23,434 nucleotides of DNA. Origin: Oceanospirillaceae bacterium. GTDB lineage: Bacteria; Pseudomonadota; Gammaproteobacteria; Pseudomonadales; Balneatricaceae. The position numbers were made by a program, and so were the translations under genes. Location: contig JAGSHA010000012.1 of NCBI GenBank assembly GCA_023954795.1, positions 1-23,434 on the forward strand, written 5' to 3'. Below, in pieces: positions 8,181 through 14,908 of the stretch; positions within the stretch are counted from its first letter, which is position 1; every line of letters begins with the position of its first letter. The notes under the pieces are model-generated. The model saw only the letters and a list, made by a program, of their open reading frames with translations. It ran no database searches and had not been told where the DNA came from.

Positions 8181-8939
8181 TCACTGCTTTTCGATCAGTT
8201 CACGGACCCATCTTGCACGGCGCTCACGATGCAAAATTTCATTACGGGTACGTAACATCAGGGAAACGGCAAAGAAACAATAGAAACCTATTACCATCAC
8301 CAATAACGGCACCCACATATCTGCAGGCATGGCCGGACGTTCTGTCAGGGTAAACGTGGCGGGCTGGTGTAGTGTATTCCACCACTCTACCGAGTACTTA
8401 ATAATTGGAATGTTGACTAACCCCACCAGTGCTAACACCGCTGTCGCCTGCGCCGCCGTGGCTTCGCTTTCGATAGCAGAGTTGAGGGCGATCACGCCAA
8501 GATACAGAAACAGAAGTATCAACATAGAGGTCAGGCGTGCATCCCACACCCACCAGGAACCCCAGGTCGGCTTGCCCCAGATTGCACCTGTTACCAGTGC
8601 TAACAACGCCATGGTTGCACCTATAGGCGCACTCGATTTAGCGACCATATCGGCCACTTTCATCTTCCAGATAAGCCCGATTGCTCCGGCAATAGCCATC
8701 AGCATGTAACACGACTGTGCAAGTATGGCGGAAGGGACGTGGATATAGATGATGCGGAAACTGTTACCTTGTTGGTAATCTGACGGGGCGAAAGCCAGTG
8801 CCCACACAATTCCTGATACCAGCAGCGCTGCTGCAGCTACTGCAAACCAAGGCAACAACTTGCCCATGATTTCATAACTCCAGCGCGGTGATGCCAACTG
8901 ATAAAACCATCGCGGCATCCATTTTTTCTTCTCAGCCAT
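8181..8939 (-). CDS. ccmC: Haem exporter/handling protein CcmC
   Basis: Presents haem to CcmE in the periplasm and is required for its covalent attachment there. The 252-residue protein has six predicted membrane helices. The WWD haem motif is at about 123-133 (KPTWGSWWVWDARLTS), flanked by the conserved external histidines His67 (IIYIHVPSA) and His191 (WWNTLHQPATF). These correspond to His60 and His184 of E. coli CcmC. ATG at 8939 follows the ccmB stop by 8 bases. The stop is one base before the alternative ccmD GTG, so the genes are closely coupled. Confidence 0.97.
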   Translation of the reverse strand: MAEKKKWMPRWFYQLASPRWSYEIMGKLLPWFAVAAAALLVSGIVWALAFAPSDYQQGNSFRIIYIHVPSAILAQSCYMLMAIAGAIGLIWKMKVADMVAKSSAPIGATMALLALVTGAIWGKPTWGSWWVWDARLTSMLILLFLYLGVIALNSAIESEATAAQATAVLALVGLVNIPIIKYSVEWWNTLHQPATFTLTERPAMPADMWVPLLVMVIGFYCFFAVSLMLRTRNEILHRERRARWVRELIEKQ

Positions 8940-8947
8940 ACTTAACC

Positions 8948-9667
8948 TTATCCGCTCACGGAAATTCTTAAAGCTGCACCAATTGCCAGCGGTGCCATTA
9001 CGATCCCCAGTGCCAGCATCGCTCCCAGCAATGCAAGATAGCCACCCAACGGTAGTCCCGTCACGGCCGCCTGTACTGCACTGGTGCCAAAGATCAGAAC
9101 AGGGATATACAACGGCAGTACCAATAACGAGATCAGTACACCGCCCTTGCGCAATCCAACGGTCAGCGCCGCGCCAATCGCCCCTACCAAACTGAGTGTG
9201 GGGGTGCCCAGCAATAAGCTGATCATCAGCCCACCCATACCTCCCTCAGGTAGAAACAACATAATTCCGAGTACCGGGGCCAGCAGTGCCAACGGCAATC
9301 CTGTCAGCATCCAGTGAGCAATCACTTTTCCCAACACCACAATAAACAGTGGCTGTGGGCTCAGTAATGTCTGCTCCAGCGTACCGTCCTCAAAATCCGA
9401 ACGAAACACACTGTCCATCGATAGCAACGTCGACAGCAATGCAGCGACCCAGACAACGCCCGGTGCCAGCTGCGCCAGAAAGTCCGGCTCCGGGCTCACA
9501 CCGAGTGGAAATAATGTTGCAACCATCAGGAAAAAGATCAGGGGATTGACCAGATCACTTCGACGCCGATAAGACAGCAACAGATCGCGCTTCAGCACAG
9601 CCATGAAGAGACCACGCAGGGTCTGCTCACGGGACTGCACCGGCTCATTAGTCAGCATTTCGCTCAT
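8948..9667 (-). CDS. ccmB: ABC transporter permease CcmB
   Basis: Membrane subunit of the CcmAB ABC transporter, whose ATPase drives release of holo-CcmE from CcmC. The 239 residues include six hydrophobic segments and the family N-terminal signature (FMAVLKRDLLLSYRRRSDL, then NPLIFF). A short N-terminal extension makes it somewhat longer than E. coli CcmB (220). The ATG at 9667 overlaps the ccmA stop codon (ATGA). An internal ATG at codon 4 is possible but has no better ribosome binding site. Confidence 0.95.
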   Translation of the reverse strand: MSEMLTNEPVQSREQTLRGLFMAVLKRDLLLSYRRRSDLVNPLIFFLMVATLFPLGVSPEPDFLAQLAPGVVWVAALLSTLLSMDSVFRSDFEDGTLEQTLLSPQPLFIVVLGKVIAHWMLTGLPLALLAPVLGIMLFLPEGGMGGLMISLLLGTPTLSLVGAIGAALTVGLRKGGVLISLLVLPLYIPVLIFGTSAVQAAVTGLPLGGYLALLGAMLALGIVMAPLAIGAALRISVSG

Positions 9668-10311
9668 GAAGTTCCGGCCAGTTCATCGAGATTTATACGT
9701 CGTACCCGATCACCCATCTTCAGTTCATGATGGGTTGTCAGAATAACGCTGCCACCACGCTCAGCATGGCGCGCGATCAGGGTTTCTTTTGCAGCCACGC
9801 CACGTTTATCGATGGCCGTAAAGGGTTCGTCCAGAATCCACAATGGCGCGTTACTCAGGTAAAGGCGCGCAAGACTGACACGTCTGTTCTGTCCGGCTGA
9901 CAACATATGACAAGGCACATCTTCGTAACCTTGGAGCCCAACCTGCTCGAGCGCGTCGAAGATTTGCTCATGCGCGATAGCCGGGTGCATCGCCGCGTAC
10001 CAGTTCAAATTTTCTTCCGGTGTGAGAATGGCTTTCACACCAGGTTGATGGCCGAAATAGAGCAGCGAACGACGAAAGTCGTCTGCGACATCACCTACGG
10101 GGTCTCCCTTCCAATAGATATCGCCTTCGAAATTGCGGGACAAGCCTCCCAGGATACGTAACAACGTGGTTTTACCACTGCCGTTCTGTCCTTCGATTTG
10201 AACAACTTCACCTTGTTTTATAACAAAGTTAAGATCTTCAAAGAGGATACGGTCATCACGTTCACAAAAAAGCTGTTTTACATTTAACAGCGGCTCGGAC
10301 AAAACACCCAC
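9664..10311 (-). CDS. ccmA: Cytochrome c biogenesis ATP-binding protein CcmA
   Basis: ATPase of the CcmAB transporter. In the 215-residue reading, Walker A is GQNGSGKT (41-48), followed by a Q-loop region. The ABC signature is LSAGQNRR, Walker B is LWILDEPF, and the switch histidine is in ILTTHHELK. The N-terminal CERDDRILFEDL is typical for CcmA. The start is not certain. GTG at 10311 is given, but TTG at 10302 would give MSEPLLNVK, close to the usual CcmA beginning, with GGTGGG upstream. No ATG is available. This is the first gene of the ccm operon and is divergent from fliK. Confidence 0.95.
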   Translation of the reverse strand: MGVLSEPLLNVKQLFCERDDRILFEDLNFVIKQGEVVQIEGQNGSGKTTLLRILGGLSRNFEGDIYWKGDPVGDVADDFRRSLLYFGHQPGVKAILTPEENLNWYAAMHPAIAHEQIFDALEQVGLQGYEDVPCHMLSAGQNRRVSLARLYLSNAPLWILDEPFTAIDKRGVAAKETLIARHAERGGSVILTTHHELKMGDRVRRINLDELAGTS

Positions 10312-10335
10312 CCCAAGCCGAAAACCCGACTTAAC

Positions 10336-10364
10336 TCTATACTTTTAAGCGGTACGGCCGACAA
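10336..10364 (-). promoter_or_regulatory. Candidate sigma-70 promoter for the ccm operon
   Basis: On the minus strand, TTGTCG (10359-10364, 4 of 6) and TATAGA (10336-10341, 4 of 6) are separated by 17 bases. Transcription would start roughly 15-20 bases upstream of ccmA. The hexamers are moderate, but their spacing and position immediately before the first gene of the operon support the call. The same bases carry the opposing fliK promoter candidate. Confidence 0.4.
10338..10364 (+). promoter_or_regulatory. Candidate FliA (sigma-28) promoter for fliK
   Basis: TATACTTT (10338-10345) matches the sigma-28 -35 consensus TAAAGTTT at 6 of 8 positions, and GCCGACAA (10357-10364) matches the -10 consensus GCCGATAA at 7 of 8. 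They are separated by exactly the preferred 11 bases. A transcript would start near 10372, ahead of either possible fliK start. The cognate sigma factor fliA is encoded at 21181-21891, which fits late-flagellar control. A sigma-70-like alternative (CCGACA at 10358-10363, 16 bases, TATTAT at 10380-10385) overlaps it. Confidence 0.5.
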
Positions 10365-10420
10365 TTTAATTTAGCGGCTTATTATATACGAATTCACGAC
10401 CAGTGCAGCAGCCGTCACTA

Positions 10421-10435
10421 CGGAGAAAAGTATTG
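10421..10435 (+). promoter_or_regulatory. Ribosome binding site supporting a TTG start for fliK
   Basis: CGGAG (10421-10425) lies 7 bases before TTG at 10433. The alternative GTG at 10403 is preceded by AT-rich sequence with no purine-rich Shine-Dalgarno. This favours the shorter protein, MFPQNSALSLPL onward. Confidence 0.5.
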
Positions 10436-12421
10436 TTTCCGCAAAATTCTGCCCTTTCCTTGCCTCTGCGCGATACCCCGCCGGAGACACAAAAGGCTTT
10501 GAATCAGGTTCTAACCAGCGACGCCCCCCAAAATGCCCGGGTGGCAAGAGTTTCAGCTGACGCCAATAACACAGGGGCGTCACGAATTGTGCTGGAAATT
10601 AACGGTAAAACGATACAACTAATTACAAAACAACCTCTACAGGCTGGCGCTCAGTTGCAAGTCAGCCTAACCCCTGATGGCAAACTTCTATTACAGCAAA
10701 CTGCCATCTCCAGTGCACCCGCCACAAGTACTACGCCCTCTAATACCAAGGCAGTACCTGCTAACAGTGCGGCACCCTCATCACCGACACCGCCGCCAGC
10801 GATCAGTCTCAAAGCGGGAATTTCTGACATTCCGATCAGCAAAGGCACGACTATTGAAGGCACTGTCATTCGCAGCACTCCGGCAGGTGCTCCAATATCA
10901 TCTGCGCCATCATCGGGTACAGCTTCTGGAAGCAGCACCTATAACAGACCGATTCCCACAGGTAATCTTCAATCAGCACCAGCACCAGCACCAGCACAAC
11001 AGCTCACGACAGCTATACAGAACACACCACCGGCCACGGCACCTGGTTCGAATACTCAGGCAACTGCGCCAGCTCCGGTTCAAGGACCGCCTATACCTGC
11101 TTCGGGTAGCGAGCCTGCTGCTCAACAACGCTCCGAAACATTGTCGATGAACAGAGCCGTACCAACCGCACACGCTCAATCGGGCAATGCCGTTGCATCA
11201 GCATCTCCCGCGACGACACAGTCGCCATCCAGCAGCACACCTGCATCACCACAGGCGGGACATGCTTCGTCCACTTCTGGAGGTCCGGTTTCAACAGTAA
11301 ACTCTCAACCCTCCCCCCAAGTACCTGTACAGAGGCATGCCGGAGCATCGCTCAATCCGAGCACAACCGGCACATCATCCAACGCACAAACAAACCTGTC
11401 TCCGGCTATTACGTCCCCCGCTGTATCTTCATCAGGCACCGCAACGACTACCTCGAACACTACATTTAACCTTGATATTCGACTGAACTCCGGGCAGACC
11501 ACCACACTTCAGTCGAACATCGCACTTAGCCCAAATACTGTGTTGAGCATCCAACGTACCTCCGGTGGAGATATTCTCGCGACCCCCCTACCAACCACCA
11601 GCCAGGCTACGGAACTCCAGCGCGAACAGGCCACGATACAAGATGCTCTGCGCACCGCTCTGCCTAACCAACAGCCTTTAGCTAATTCATTGAATCAACT
11701 GCAAGGATCCGCAAACCAACTTCCACAGACGGAGATATCCGGGCTTGTACGATCCATGCTGCAACTGTTTGGCCTTCGTCCTGGCACACCTGAGGCCCCA
11801 CAAACGCTGCGGCAAAATGTACAGGCGGGCGGAACACAAACCGAAGCCCAGCTCGCAGCGGGAAAACCGCCGGGCAAGACCGATATGAAAGGCTTATTAC
11901 GTCAGTTACAACAACACAGTGCAGACCTGCCCGTTGAGCAGCGCCAGCGAATGGAACAGTTAATTCAGACGATGCAGTCCCGTATAACCCATAACCAGCT
12001 CTCATCTCTACAGCAATGGAAGGAAGCACCTGATGGCAGTTTTGAACGGGTTATACAACTGGACATCCCTGTCCTGAACAACAATCAAATGGATAATTTG
12101 GAACTACGCATCAGCCAGGAACGCAGCGCGCAAGGCGCACATGAACTGACCACACTATGGCGTGCACGCCTGCACTTTGACCTTGAGGAACTTGGCGCTA
12201 TAGATGCCGAAATCAAGCTCACCAGCGACGAGCAGGTTCAGATTCAATTTTGGTGCAATGAACGTCATGCGCAGCGTCACATTCAGAAACAGCTGCAGGA
12301 CTTCGGCGAGTTATTGCAGAACAAAGGGTTTGAAACCCCTGAACTCCAGTGTTACCACGGTCATTCACCGGATCGCCAAGGTGACGTTATCCAGAAAAAC
12401 CTCGTAGACATCCACACATGA
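10433..12421 (+). CDS. fliK: Flagellar hook-length control protein FliK, unusually large
   Basis: Secreted molecular ruler that measures hook length and triggers the FlhB export switch. I place the start at TTG 10433 (662 residues) because CGGAG lies 7 bases upstream. The frame is also open from a GTG at 10403, which has no ribosome binding site. Residues about 75-360 form a low-complexity region of Pro, Ala, Ser, Thr and Gln with very little aromatic content. A Gln/Leu-rich helical part follows (about 395-525). The C-terminal domain (about 545-645) matches the FliK/Flg_hook domain, with NLELRISQERSAQGAHEL and the beta-strands around VQIQFWCNERHAQ. Salmonella FliK has 405 residues, so the middle is greatly extended. 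Its stop overlaps the next gene by ATGA. It is one of only two plus-strand genes here and is probably FliA-controlled. Confidence 0.88.
   Translation: MFPQNSALSLPLRDTPPETQKALNQVLTSDAPQNARVARVSADANNTGASRIVLEINGKTIQLITKQPLQAGAQLQVSLTPDGKLLLQQTAISSAPATSTTPSNTKAVPANSAAPSSPTPPPAISLKAGISDIPISKGTTIEGTVIRSTPAGAPISSAPSSGTASGSSTYNRPIPTGNLQSAPAPAPAQQLTTAIQNTPPATAPGSNTQATAPAPVQGPPIPASGSEPAAQQRSETLSMNRAVPTAHAQSGNAVASASPATTQSPSSSTPASPQAGHASSTSGGPVSTVNSQPSPQVPVQRHAGASLNPSTTGTSSNAQTNLSPAITSPAVSSSGTATTTSNTTFNLDIRLNSGQTTTLQSNIALSPNTVLSIQRTSGGDILATPLPTTSQATELQREQATIQDALRTALPNQQPLANSLNQLQGSANQLPQTEISGLVRSMLQLFGLRPGTPEAPQTLRQNVQAGGTQTEAQLAAGKPPGKTDMKGLLRQLQQHSADLPVEQRQRMEQLIQTMQSRITHNQLSSLQQWKEAPDGSFERVIQLDIPVLNNNQMDNLELRISQERSAQGAHELTTLWRARLHFDLEELGAIDAEIKLTSDEQVQIQFWCNERHAQRHIQKQLQDFGELLQNKGFETPELQCYHGHSPDRQGDVIQKNLVDIHT
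10974..10997 (+). repeat. Four tandem CAGCAC hexamers in fliK
   Basis: Four exact copies of CAGCAC encode part of an Ala-Pro run in the low-complexity region. The unit length is a multiple of three, so slippage would add or remove Ala-Pro pairs without shifting the frame. Confidence 0.8.
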
Positions 12422-12687
12422 AGCGCCCACAAAAACCTCAACAAGCGGTCGCGCTGAACTATAAACTCGGCGAACAAAGCGCTCCGACCGTTGCGGCCAA
12501 AGGCCAGGGTGTTATCGCAGACCAGATCATTGCATTGGCTGAGGAAAGTGGCGTTCACATCCATGAAAGCCCAGAGTTGGTAGAACTTCTGGTACGACTG
12601 CATGTGGGGGATGAAATCCCGGAGGCCCTCTATCGCGCAATCGCAGAGGTCATCGCTTTTGCTTACAGTCTAAAACACGATACGTAG
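12418..12687 (+). CDS. FlhB C-terminal domain-like small protein (FlhB-like, no membrane domain)
   Basis: An 89-residue protein that aligns only to the cytoplasmic C-terminal domain of the flagellar export switch protein FlhB. QAVALNYKLGEQSAPTVAAK corresponds to the FlhB stretch just after its NPTH autocleavage site. The rest (ADQIIALAEESGVHI, then DEIPEALYRAIAEVIAFAYSL) follows the FlhB_C core closely. The membrane part and the NPTH motif are both missing, so it should not autocleave. It begins with ATG overlapping the fliK stop (ATGA), so the two are probably made together. Such FlhB-like proteins are known beside fliK-like genes in other bacteria and may interact with FliK or substitute for the cleaved FlhB fragment. 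That role is inferred here, not shown. Confidence 0.9.
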   Translation: MKRPQKPQQAVALNYKLGEQSAPTVAAKGQGVIADQIIALAEESGVHIHESPELVELLVRLHVGDEIPEALYRAIAEVIAFAYSLKHDT

Positions 12688-12742
12688 ACAGTATTTGGGT
12701 TTGAAAAATGAGAAAGGGAGAGAGGCCTGAAAGCTGAACTGA
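12688..12742. other. Convergent intergenic gap
   Basis: Fifty-five bases separate the 3' ends of the FlhB-like gene and the DUF2802 gene. The gap is purine-rich on the plus strand. I see no clear hairpin with a T-run, so a terminator for either direction is not evident. Confidence 0.6.
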
Positions 12743-13147
12743 CTATTTTTGATGACCAAGACTATCAGTTGCTTTTAATTCCTGATGCAACAACGCCATC
12801 AATTCGGCTTCGGGACGACCGATACCGCAACTTTCGACTAAATCATCAACATTGGCCCCCATCTCCATTAAACGTGCGGCCTGATTAAAAGCCATCGCAC
12901 CTGGATCACGGTTTTCCAATTCCAACTGTTTTTCGGCGGTATTGTTTAGCTTCTGTTCGATCTCGACAACCCGGCGTCCCATCCCAATAGATGAGTTAGT
13001 GATCGCCTGAATTTCATTGCGAAGCAATCCCACCAAGGCCTGCTGGCGGCGTTCATACTGGCGCATCCGCTTGAACAGCACGACACAGCTCACTAAAGCC
13101 AGCAAGCTCAACAGTGCAAAGATCGATGTCCAGATGGAAAATTCCAC
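12743..13147 (-). CDS. DUF2802 membrane-anchored protein at end of chemotaxis cluster
   Basis: A 134-residue protein of unknown biochemical function. It has one N-terminal membrane helix (about residues 6-26), then a basic stretch (KRMRQYERRQQ), a predicted coiled coil (about 35-80) and a compact C-terminal motif (MAFNQAARLMEMGANVDDLVESCGIGRPEAELMALLH). This ending resembles the helix-turn-helix-like region of DUF2802 proteins, which in pseudomonads sit downstream of cheW in the same cluster. The start is GTG at 13147, with GGAG six bases upstream. A role in flagellar assembly or chemosensory localisation is guessed from context only. Confidence 0.85.
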   Translation of the reverse strand: MEFSIWTSIFALLSLLALVSCVVLFKRMRQYERRQQALVGLLRNEIQAITNSSIGMGRRVVEIEQKLNNTAEKQLELENRDPGAMAFNQAARLMEMGANVDDLVESCGIGRPEAELMALLHQELKATDSLGHQK

Positions 13148-13184
13148 AGAGCGCTCCGATACGACAAGATAAGATTAAGGATAC

Positions 13185-13221
13185 TAAAGCATGCCCGCTT
13201 TATACAGTCTGACGGCCGTCA
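13185..13221 (-). repeat. Two adjacent inverted repeats between parP and the DUF2802 gene
   Basis: TGACGGCCGTCA (13210-13221) is a perfect 12-base palindrome that includes the parP stop codon. Next to it, TAAAGC (13185-13190) and GCTTTA (13197-13202) form a perfect 6-base stem around a 6-base loop. Either could act as a transcript hairpin or a protein-binding site. No T-run marks a standard terminator. Confidence 0.45.
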
Positions 13222-14118
13222 CAGATTCTCATCCAGCAACGCCTGCAACTTATCCACATCCATAATCGCACATCGTTCGTTCATATTTGTCCCCAACATC
13301 CATGGACGGGTATTGCTATCACCAGCCCAAACAATATCGCTATGTGACATGCGGATCGATTTAACCAACGTATCGCAGGCCAACGCCCATCGACGTCCTT
13401 TAAGAATTAAAACCTCTTCATATTTGGCACGCGCGGGATCAAAGCGCCCGGGAAGTAACCAACTGCCGGTATCAACCACACGGGTTTCTTTGTCCATAGC
13501 AGTAAAAGCCCCTAGCACCCACTCATGATCCAGATCTAAATGCAGGGTCAGCCTTTCCATCGATACAGCGCCATCCACATCATCAACCGGAATAGCCAGG
13601 TTCAGCCCCTGAAGCTGGAACAAAATACAATTGAGCACATCTTCCGGGATATCTAATGCCGGTTTTGGCGCAGCATCATCAACATGGGTTTCCACAGCCT
13701 GAACTGGCGGGCTGTCGAGCTCGGGTTGAGAATGATCCTCAAGCGAATCCTCGCCAATCAATTCAGCAGGGGTATCCAGCGATACCGCTTCATCTGGCTC
13801 AAATGCCAGCCCGGCATCCTCCTCCACCGGTAACAGGTCGGGCTCGCTCTCCGCGGATGTGTCTGCAGCAACCTCAACCTCCGGTTCATCATGCGCAACC
13901 GGGGCAGCATCAAGTAACTCGCTTTCTACCGTGAGTAGCGAAGGTTCACTCTCTTTCTGCTCATCACGCTCAAGCGCTTCGATCGCCTGCAATTCGGCTT
14001 CAGTATCACGCGCAAGCGTATCAGGATCTTCCAACAGCGATTCCAGGTAATCGAATACAACCTGCTGATTTCCTGTTTGCGGTGCGTAATAATCTGCGTC
14101 TTCTGGTAACTTCGTCAT
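13219..14118 (-). CDS. parP: CheW-like domain protein ParP (polar array scaffold)
   Basis: Scaffold that links chemosensory arrays to the polar ParC ATPase. In Vibrio, ParP uses a CheW-like domain (AIF) to bind CheA and receptors. The 299-residue product has a short N-terminal segment (QQVVFDYLESLLEDP), an acidic low-complexity stretch (about 40-155, Glu/Asp/Ser/Pro) and a C-terminal CheW-like beta-barrel (about 160-299; LNCILFQLQGLNLAIPVDDV, then WALACDTLVKSIRM). ATG overlaps the parC stop (ATGA). Neighbour parC and the long N-terminal extension argue for ParP rather than canonical CheW, which has about 160 residues and no such extension. Family assignment is firm; function is by analogy. 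Confidence 0.88.
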   Translation of the reverse strand: MTKLPEDADYYAPQTGNQQVVFDYLESLLEDPDTLARDTEAELQAIEALERDEQKESEPSLLTVESELLDAAPVAHDEPEVEVAADTSAESEPDLLPVEEDAGLAFEPDEAVSLDTPAELIGEDSLEDHSQPELDSPPVQAVETHVDDAAPKPALDIPEDVLNCILFQLQGLNLAIPVDDVDGAVSMERLTLHLDLDHEWVLGAFTAMDKETRVVDTGSWLLPGRFDPARAKYEEVLILKGRRWALACDTLVKSIRMSHSDIVWAGDSNTRPWMLGTNMNERCAIMDVDKLQALLDENL

Positions 14119-14903
14119 ACCGAAGCCTCTTGTTTTTGCGCTTCAACCAACGCCCGCAATATTCGGGCATACGCGTGAACACCGCGGCTACTGGAATCAA
14201 CAGCGGAAGGAACTAACCCTTTGATACTGGCATTTCGCAACTCAGTATCAACTGGCACAATTGCGCTGGAAATACGATCAGAGTATCGATTATGCAGTTC
14301 GCGCAAGCTCGTCACCGATGCATGTGCACGGCGGTCATAGAAGGTTGGGATGATGGTATATTTTAGTTTGTTCTTACGTGCCTGATTAATCATGCTGATA
14401 GTACGTACCATGCGCTCCAGACCTTTTAGTGCCAGAAACTCTGTTTGAACCGGTACCAGCAGATGCTGACATGCAGCCAACGCATTGACCATCAATACAC
14501 CAAGGATCGGCGGCGTATCGATAATAACGTAATCGTATTCTTCTTTTACCTGAACAAGCGCACGGGCAATCTGCAACCCCATCCCTTCCTGGCCAACAGC
14601 ACGGCGCTCAAGTGTCGCCAGCGCCGTTGACGCCGGCATCAGTTCAAGGCGCTCATGAGAAGTTTCAAGCAGCATCCTGTGTACCGTTGCCGCGTTGATC
14701 GGGTTACTGCCTTCAAATAGGTCAAACACGCTAAATTCAAGCTCGTCCGGATCGTATCCGAAATAACTTGTCAAAGAACCGTGGGGATCAAGATCGATCA
14801 ACAGCACTCGGTAACCGACCTCGGCCAGCAATCCAGCCAGACTGACTACCGTGGTTGTTTTACCCACGCCACCTTTTTGGTTTGCGACGGTCCATACCTG
14901 CAT
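14115..14903 (-). CDS. parC: ParA-family ATPase ParC (polar localisation of chemotaxis arrays)
   Basis: MinD/ParA-type ATPase that places chemotaxis signalling arrays at the cell pole. The 262 residues show the deviant Walker A KGGVGKTTT (10-18), the A' motif LLIDLDPHGS, and Walker B VIIDTPP. The rest of the ParA fold includes LVPVQTEFLALKGL. There is no N-terminal DNA-binding domain and no partner parB-type gene. Instead it overlaps parP and lies directly after motD, the layout of chemotaxis ParC rather than chromosome ParA. ATG at 14903 is five bases after the motD stop. The symbol parC follows Vibrio usage and is not topoisomerase IV. Confidence 0.92.
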   Translation of the reverse strand: MQVWTVANQKGGVGKTTTVVSLAGLLAEVGYRVLLIDLDPHGSLTSYFGYDPDELEFSVFDLFEGSNPINAATVHRMLLETSHERLELMPASTALATLERRAVGQEGMGLQIARALVQVKEEYDYVIIDTPPILGVLMVNALAACQHLLVPVQTEFLALKGLERMVRTISMINQARKNKLKYTIIPTFYDRRAHASVTSLRELHNRYSDRISSAIVPVDTELRNASIKGLVPSAVDSSSRGVHAYARILRALVEAQKQEASV

Positions 14904-14908
14904 AATCT

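Noticed and set aside
10651..11505. Minus-strand frames opposite fliK
   Set aside because: The low-complexity Pro/Ala/Ser/Thr coding region leaves all frames open. Nothing supports translation on the minus strand.
12688..12742. Bidirectional terminator between convergent genes
   Set aside because: No stem of useful length followed by a T-run could be found on either strand.
14115..14903. Chromosome or plasmid partition ParA
   Set aside because: There is no parB or centromere-like repeats, and the gene is locked between motD and parP, which marks the chemotaxis ParC type.
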